A DNA stretch of 64,000 nucleotides from Leucobacter sp. G161 (GTDB taxonomy: Bacteria; Actinomycetota; Actinomycetes; Actinomycetales; Microbacteriaceae), in NCBI RefSeq assembly GCF_001482305.1, contig NZ_LOHP01000017.1:159629-223628 (forward strand), read 5' to 3'. The position numbers and the translations under genes were made by a program. This document shows, piece by piece, positions 60,704-64,000 of this stretch. How positions within the stretch are numbered: the first letter of the stretch is position 1; each line of letters starts with the position of its first letter. The notes below the pieces were generated by a model. That model worked only from the letters and a program-made list of their open reading frames with translations, did not search any database and was not told where the DNA came from.

Positions 60704-62132
60704 AGTGGCCCTCCGCGAACCAGCTCACGGCGGTCTCGCGCACGGTCGCGAGCAGCAACCAACTATCGCCGGTATCGAGCTCAAGCTGCATCCGGAAACG
60801 ATCGGGCCTGCCCTCCCACCAGCGTTCCCGCACCGGCCACGGCTTCGACCAGCCGCGCACCGTTCCCGGAGTCTCACGCGCCTCCACCCGGAGCGTGTGC
60901 GGCGTCGCCGCGAGCAGCTCCTCGGCGTCAATGCCGACGGAAGCGCCGGCCGCATCGAGCAGCCGCGCGCGCAGCGGCGGATCGAACACGAGACTCGGCA
61001 GCGGGGCGGTAAGCGCTCCAGGCCACGGCCCGGGTGCTCGCTCCCGGCGTGGCGCTGAGCCCCAGTACGTGAACCGTTGCCGTTCGAGCAGCAGTCGTCC
61101 GCCGTCGAGCGAGACCGTGCCAACCCCGCTAGGACCGAGCAGCCCCTGCGCACGGCTCAGGTGGTGGTGCACGCGTTCGTCGGGCCCGCTCGTCCACAGC
61201 CCAGGCTCGTGCGACGCGACCCGGTCGGTGCGCACGGGCGCGATCCGCACCGCCGCGATCCCGGCCCCTGCGCGTTCCTCGCCGGCCGCCCCTGCAAGGC
61301 CAGCGACGAGCGTCTCCGACTGCCAGCGAAGCCGCGCGAGCGTGTCCTGCGGCGAGAAGAACCGCGGGTGTGCCCAGTCCCGTTCGTGCCTGATCCCGAT
61401 GTCATCGGTGAGCGTCACCCGCAGCGACGTGCACACGAGCCGCTCCTCGGTGAGCGCAGCAATGAACCGTTCGACAAGCGCGCTGCAGGCGAACGCGAGC
61501 TGTTCGGTGCCAGCGATGGGCGGCTCGAAGTCCAGGTGCAACGCAAAATCGCGTGCGGCACGCTGCGCGCGGATCGGCTCACCCCGCTCGGCATCCTCAC
61601 CACGCGCATGGCGGTGTGCGAGCACACCCGCCGGCCCGAACCGCGCCCGCACGGCATCCTCGGGGAGCGCGGCGAACGCCCCCAGCGTGTAAATGCCGAG
61701 CCCCGGGAGTAGCTGCCCGAGCCGCTCGTCGGTGCCGCAGGCCACCGGGAGTTCGCTGAGGAACGCCGCCGACTCGCCCGGCTCGACCACACGCACGCCA
61801 TCGGCGAGCGGCGGGTTCAGGCGTGCTGCCTGCTCGGCGGCGAAGCGGCCGTCTGCGATCCCAACCAGCGCCGCGCCGAGGCCCTCCTCGCGCGCGAACT
61901 CGAGCAGCACAGCCGCCGCGGCACGTTCACCGCCGTAGTAGCGCGCCGGCCCGCGTGCGCGCATCGCGACGAGCCCGGGGCTCAGCTGCTCGATCTCGGG
62001 TACGAGCTCGGTGAGCTTCGCGAACACGGGCGCAAAGTCTCGCGGTTCGCCAGCGTCCTCGGCTGCGGCCTCGCCCGCCTGCGGCCAGTCGGCGAGGAGC
62101 AACACGATGACCCGCTCGGGAGGCACCGTCAC
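60696..62132 (-). CDS. imuB: ImuB, catalytically inactive Y-family polymerase-like protein
   Basis: A protein of 478 residues with Y-family organisation but no catalytic acidic set: the N-terminus VIVLLLADWPQAGE replaces DxDxFYA. Family features: LSPGLVAMRARGPARYYGGERAAA, GIADGRFAAEQAARL, the helix-hairpin region LGIYTLGAFAALPEDAVRARFGPAG, and a C-terminal RFTYWGSAPRRE region. It acts as the adaptor linking DnaE2 to the sliding clamp and to ImuA'. The GTG start overlaps the imuA' stop (GTGA), coupling the two genes. Confidence 0.93.
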   Translation of the reverse strand: MTVPPERVIVLLLADWPQAGEAAAEDAGEPRDFAPVFAKLTELVPEIEQLSPGLVAMRARGPARYYGGERAAAAVLLEFAREEGLGAALVGIADGRFAAEQAARLNPPLADGVRVVEPGESAAFLSELPVACGTDERLGQLLPGLGIYTLGAFAALPEDAVRARFGPAGVLAHRHARGEDAERGEPIRAQRAARDFALHLDFEPPIAGTEQLAFACSALVERFIAALTEERLVCTSLRVTLTDDIGIRHERDWAHPRFFSPQDTLARLRWQSETLVAGLAGAAGEERAGAGIAAVRIAPVRTDRVASHEPGLWTSGPDERVHHHLSRAQGLLGPSGVGTVSLDGGRLLLERQRFTYWGSAPRRERAPGPWPGALTAPLPSLVFDPPLRARLLDAAGASVGIDAEELLAATPHTLRVEARETPGTVRGWSKPWPVRERWWEGRPDRFRMQLELDTGDSWLLLATVRETAVSWFAEGHYD

Positions 62133-62785
62133 ACCGCCCGGAGCGCGCGCAGCGGTGCCGGCTGCGTGCGAGCCACGGACACGCTGCCGCGTTCGAACCG
62201 TACCGAGTGCTGTTTCGTGCCGCGGCGATCCTCCGACCGCACGGTGAGCTCGCGGTCAGTGAGCGTGCCGTGCCCCGCGCCGAGGCCCGTCCAGCGCGAG
62301 GCAACCACGGAGAGACGGGACTCGCTGCGGGCCCACTCGCCGACGACGACGAGTGCAGAGCCGTGCTCGCGCAGCCGGGCAGCGAGCCGTTCAATGTCGG
62401 CGGGGGACACACGGGTATCGAAGCGCGCGACCACGATCGACAGCGTCTCGCTGAGCGTGCCGGCGAGGGTGAGGGCGTGCCTGCCAGGCTCGGGAATGAG
62501 TACGCAACGGTCGAGCGCGATGCCGAGCGAGACAGCTGCCTCCGCACCAAACCCTGGGCAGCCAAGCACGCCGCACCAGGCCCCGCCCTGTGACGCCTCC
62601 GCGAGGAACGCGAGGGCGAGTTGCCACGAGCCCTGCACCGAATACGCGGCACCGGCGCGCAACGCCCCGCCGGGCAGCAGTGCGCCAAGCCCGGGGGTCG
62701 TCGGCAGCGCGCGCTCGTCGATCCGTAGCGGCTGCATCTCGGTGATGCGCTGCCGCAGGTCGGGAAGCGAAGCTGCGGAACTCAT
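62129..62785 (-). CDS. imuA': ImuA', mutasome accessory protein
   Basis: A RecA-like accessory protein of 218 residues and first gene of the mutasome operon. Recognised by operon position and by the pattern TTPGLGALLPGGALRAGAAYSVQGSWQLALAFLAEASQGGAWCGVLGCPGFGAEAAVSLGIALDRCVLIP. Walker A is not intact, as in other ImuA' proteins. The ATG at 62785 lies 6 nt after a GAATAT -10 box, paired with TTGACT at 17-bp spacing, so transcription starts at or next to the start codon. The LexA box fills the space between the two boxes. Confidence 0.88.
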   Translation of the reverse strand: MSSAASLPDLRQRITEMQPLRIDERALPTTPGLGALLPGGALRAGAAYSVQGSWQLALAFLAEASQGGAWCGVLGCPGFGAEAAVSLGIALDRCVLIPEPGRHALTLAGTLSETLSIVVARFDTRVSPADIERLAARLREHGSALVVVGEWARSESRLSVVASRWTGLGAGHGTLTDRELTVRSEDRRGTKQHSVRFERGSVSVARTQPAPLRALRAV

Positions 62786-62794
62786 GCGACCATA

Positions 62795-62812
62795 TTCGAA
62801 CATATGTTCGAA
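62795..62812. promoter_or_regulatory. LexA (SOS) box of the mutasome operon
   Basis: TTCGAACATATGTTCGAA is a perfect 18-bp palindrome containing CGAAC-N4-GTTCG, the Gram-positive LexA consensus. It lies between the -35 (TTGACT, 62820-62815 minus strand) and -10 (GAATAT) boxes of imuA', where LexA would block RNA polymerase. It is also within about 75 bp of the divergent DUF2469 gene. Confidence 0.95.
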
Positions 62813-62871
62813 TCAGTCAAGCTGGAGGGAGTGGTGCCCGCGTGTCGCCGAAGCGGCATAGGATGGGGGTG

Positions 62872-63195
62872 ATGAATGAGGACGATCTTGAGGAATACGA
62901 ACGCGATGCAGAGCTGGCGCTGTTTCGCGAATACCGCGATATCGCGAGTCAGTTCCGATACGTAGTCGAAACCGAGCGCCGCTTCTACCTCGCCAACGAG
63001 GTTGATTTGAAGCGGAACGACGCCGGAAACGACTTCTACTTCGAACTCACCATGGGTGACGTGTGGGTGTGGGATGTGTACCGTTCCGACCGTTTCGTGA
63101 AGTCGGTGCGCGTACTCACATTCAAGGACGTCAACGTGGAAGAGCTGTCGGCTCGCGAATTTAAGTTGCCGCAGGAGCTGTCGCTCGACGAATAG
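62872..63195 (+). CDS. DUF2469-family protein
   Basis: A conserved actinobacterial protein of 107 residues, recognised by DLEEYERDAELALFREYRDIASQFRYVVETERRFYLANEVDLK and AWVW-like DVWVWDVYRSDRFVKSVRVLTFKDVNVEEL. No function is known to me. ATG at 62872 lies 7 nt after TAGGAT (leaderless); an upstream GTG at 62842 is disfavoured. It is divergent from imuA'. Confidence 0.9.
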   Translation: MNEDDLEEYERDAELALFREYRDIASQFRYVVETERRFYLANEVDLKRNDAGNDFYFELTMGDVWVWDVYRSDRFVKSVRVLTFKDVNVEELSAREFKLPQELSLDE

Positions 63196-63349
63196 CCGCT
63201 GTAGCTGATGGTGGGGATCCCCGGATACGGGGCTGCCCCGACCGTTTGACCGTTGTCCACATTCGTGGACGGAGCGAGATTGGGCCGAAAGGCCTCATGC
63301 TGTGTGGAGTCTCGCGAGGCGGCCGGGAGCCGCGACGCAGACTGGGGCA

Positions 63350-63874
63350 ATGATCTCAGTGCTGCTTCCTGCGAAACGATTCATTCGGAGCGCCCAGCGA
63401 GCCCTTGCGGCGGCTGTCACGCTCGTCCTGACGGCCGCACTGCCGGCAGCGTCAGCTGGCGGCCGCGAATACTGGTTGCCGCCGCTCGAATCGCCGCTGC
63501 AGGTCTCAGGCGAGTACCGTCCGCCACCGACCCCGTATGCCTCGGGTCACCGTGGCATCGACCTTCCCGCTGCGCCTGGTGATGGGGCTCGTGCGCCCGT
63601 CGCAGGCACCGTGAGCTTTGTCGGCAGGGTCGCCGACCGGCACGTGCTGTCAATCCGCGTCGATTCGCGCACGGTCGTGTCCTTTGAGCCCCTCGAGCAG
63701 GCAGGCAACGGGCTCGCTGAGGGGGACGCTGTCGCCCGTGGGCAGGCCATCGGGCAGGTCGCAGGGGGCGGGCACTGCCTCGCGGAATGCCTGCACCTCG
63801 GGGTGCGTGTCGACGATGCGTACGTGAACCCGCTGCAGTACTTCTACTCGCGGCCGGTGCTGCTGCCGTGGTAG
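63350..63874 (+). CDS. M23-family (LytM-like) peptidase homologue, exported
   Basis: A protein of 174 residues: signal peptide (ALAAAVTLVLTAALPAASA), then a LytM domain. The first zinc motif is intact (SGHRGIDLPAA, HxxxD). The second, normally HxHFG, reads CLAECLHLGVRVD, with Cys at the place of the first His; a Cys or shifted ligand is common in actinobacterial members, but activity is uncertain. ATG at 63350 lies 6 nt after CAGACT. It converges on xerC. It would cut or regulate peptidoglycan cross-links. Confidence 0.85.
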   Translation: MISVLLPAKRFIRSAQRALAAAVTLVLTAALPAASAGGREYWLPPLESPLQVSGEYRPPPTPYASGHRGIDLPAAPGDGARAPVAGTVSFVGRVADRHVLSIRVDSRTVVSFEPLEQAGNGLAEGDAVARGQAIGQVAGGGHCLAECLHLGVRVDDAYVNPLQYFYSRPVLLPW

Positions 63875-63919
63875 TTAGCCGGTGGCACTGAGTTGCTGGG
63901 GATGTAGAACGCGATTGGG

Positions 63920-64000
63920 CTACGCGCGCGGGTGTGCCTGCCGATACGTCGCAGCGAGCCGCTCCATCGAGACGTGCGTGTATACCTGGGTGCTGGACAG
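63920..64000 (-). CDS. xerC: Tyrosine recombinase XerC, C-terminal end (cut by the window edge)
   Basis: Only the last 26 residues are present: LSSTQVYTHVSMERLAATYR then QAHPRA and a TAG stop. The Tyr in QVYTHVS is the catalytic nucleophile position of Xer recombinases, and the sequence matches the XerC C-terminus typical of this phylum. Its place next to an M23 gene and near DUF2469 fits the conserved actinobacterial neighbourhood. Chromosome-dimer resolution is the expected role. Confidence 0.85.
   Translation of the reverse strand: MSSTQVYTHVSMERLAATYRQAHPRA

Noticed and set aside
1..64000. CRISPR arrays, prophage or insertion sequences
   Set aside because: No regularly spaced repeats, transposase or phage structural genes were seen on either strand.

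Overview
The window is high-GC actinobacterial chromosome. Its gene content suggests Microbacteriaceae, and from memory it is closest to Leucobacter-like genomes; this is inference without any database search. Supporting signs are the adnA/adnB pair, the DUF3107, DUF3039 and DUF2469 small proteins, UPF0182, an imuA'-imuB-dnaE2 mutagenesis operon, and many apparently leaderless genes with a TANNNT -10 box ending 6-8 nt before the start codon. I see no prophage, insertion sequence or CRISPR array.

Layout. 1-9180: a frameshifted aminopeptidase P gene, an SDR oxidoreductase, a PHP phosphoesterase, a DEAD-box helicase, a ferritin-like protein, rlmC, an NRDE protein and coaBC; 6489-6904 is non-coding and holds a nested inverted repeat. 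9230-17466: a zinc locus. A single Zur-like box between divergent promoters faces aztB, two AztD-like lipoproteins and aztC on one side, and aztA, a PF03773 permease, its DUF1980 partner and an exported propeller-like protein on the other. 17590-20778: DUF3107 and a membrane-anchored penicillin acylase homologue.

20876-37004: a block that resembles the mycobacterial Rv3202c-Rv3193c neighbourhood: adnA-adnB, an APH-fold protein with a degenerate catalytic motif, nudC without its zinc cysteines, a short uvrD2, a ThiF/cyclodehydratase-like protein, a DUF2342 metallopeptidase homologue and UPF0182. 37257-42171: a peptide or gamma-glutamyl module (POT transporter, FCD-type GntR regulator, gamma-glutamyltransferase, TauE/SafE permease) with a FadR-like operator between the divergent genes. 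42403-46288: a possible leader peptide coupled to a small protein, two identical initiator tRNA genes flanking a self-regulating winged-helix/membrane-protein pair, and a thioester-domain surface protein with an LAQTG anchor.

46422-55812: an HtrA protease, cell-surface polymer genes (two TagF-like proteins, one of them a tandem fusion, and a GT2 glycosyltransferase), an ABC exporter and DUF3039. 55939-64000: pncB, the SOS mutasome operon with a perfect LexA box, DUF2469, an M23 peptidase and the end of xerC.

Several themes link the genes: DNA repair (AdnAB, UvrD2, ImuA'B-DnaE2), zinc economy (the Azt locus and loss of the NudC zinc ribbon), and envelope building. Many convergent gene pairs are separated by long perfect hairpins.
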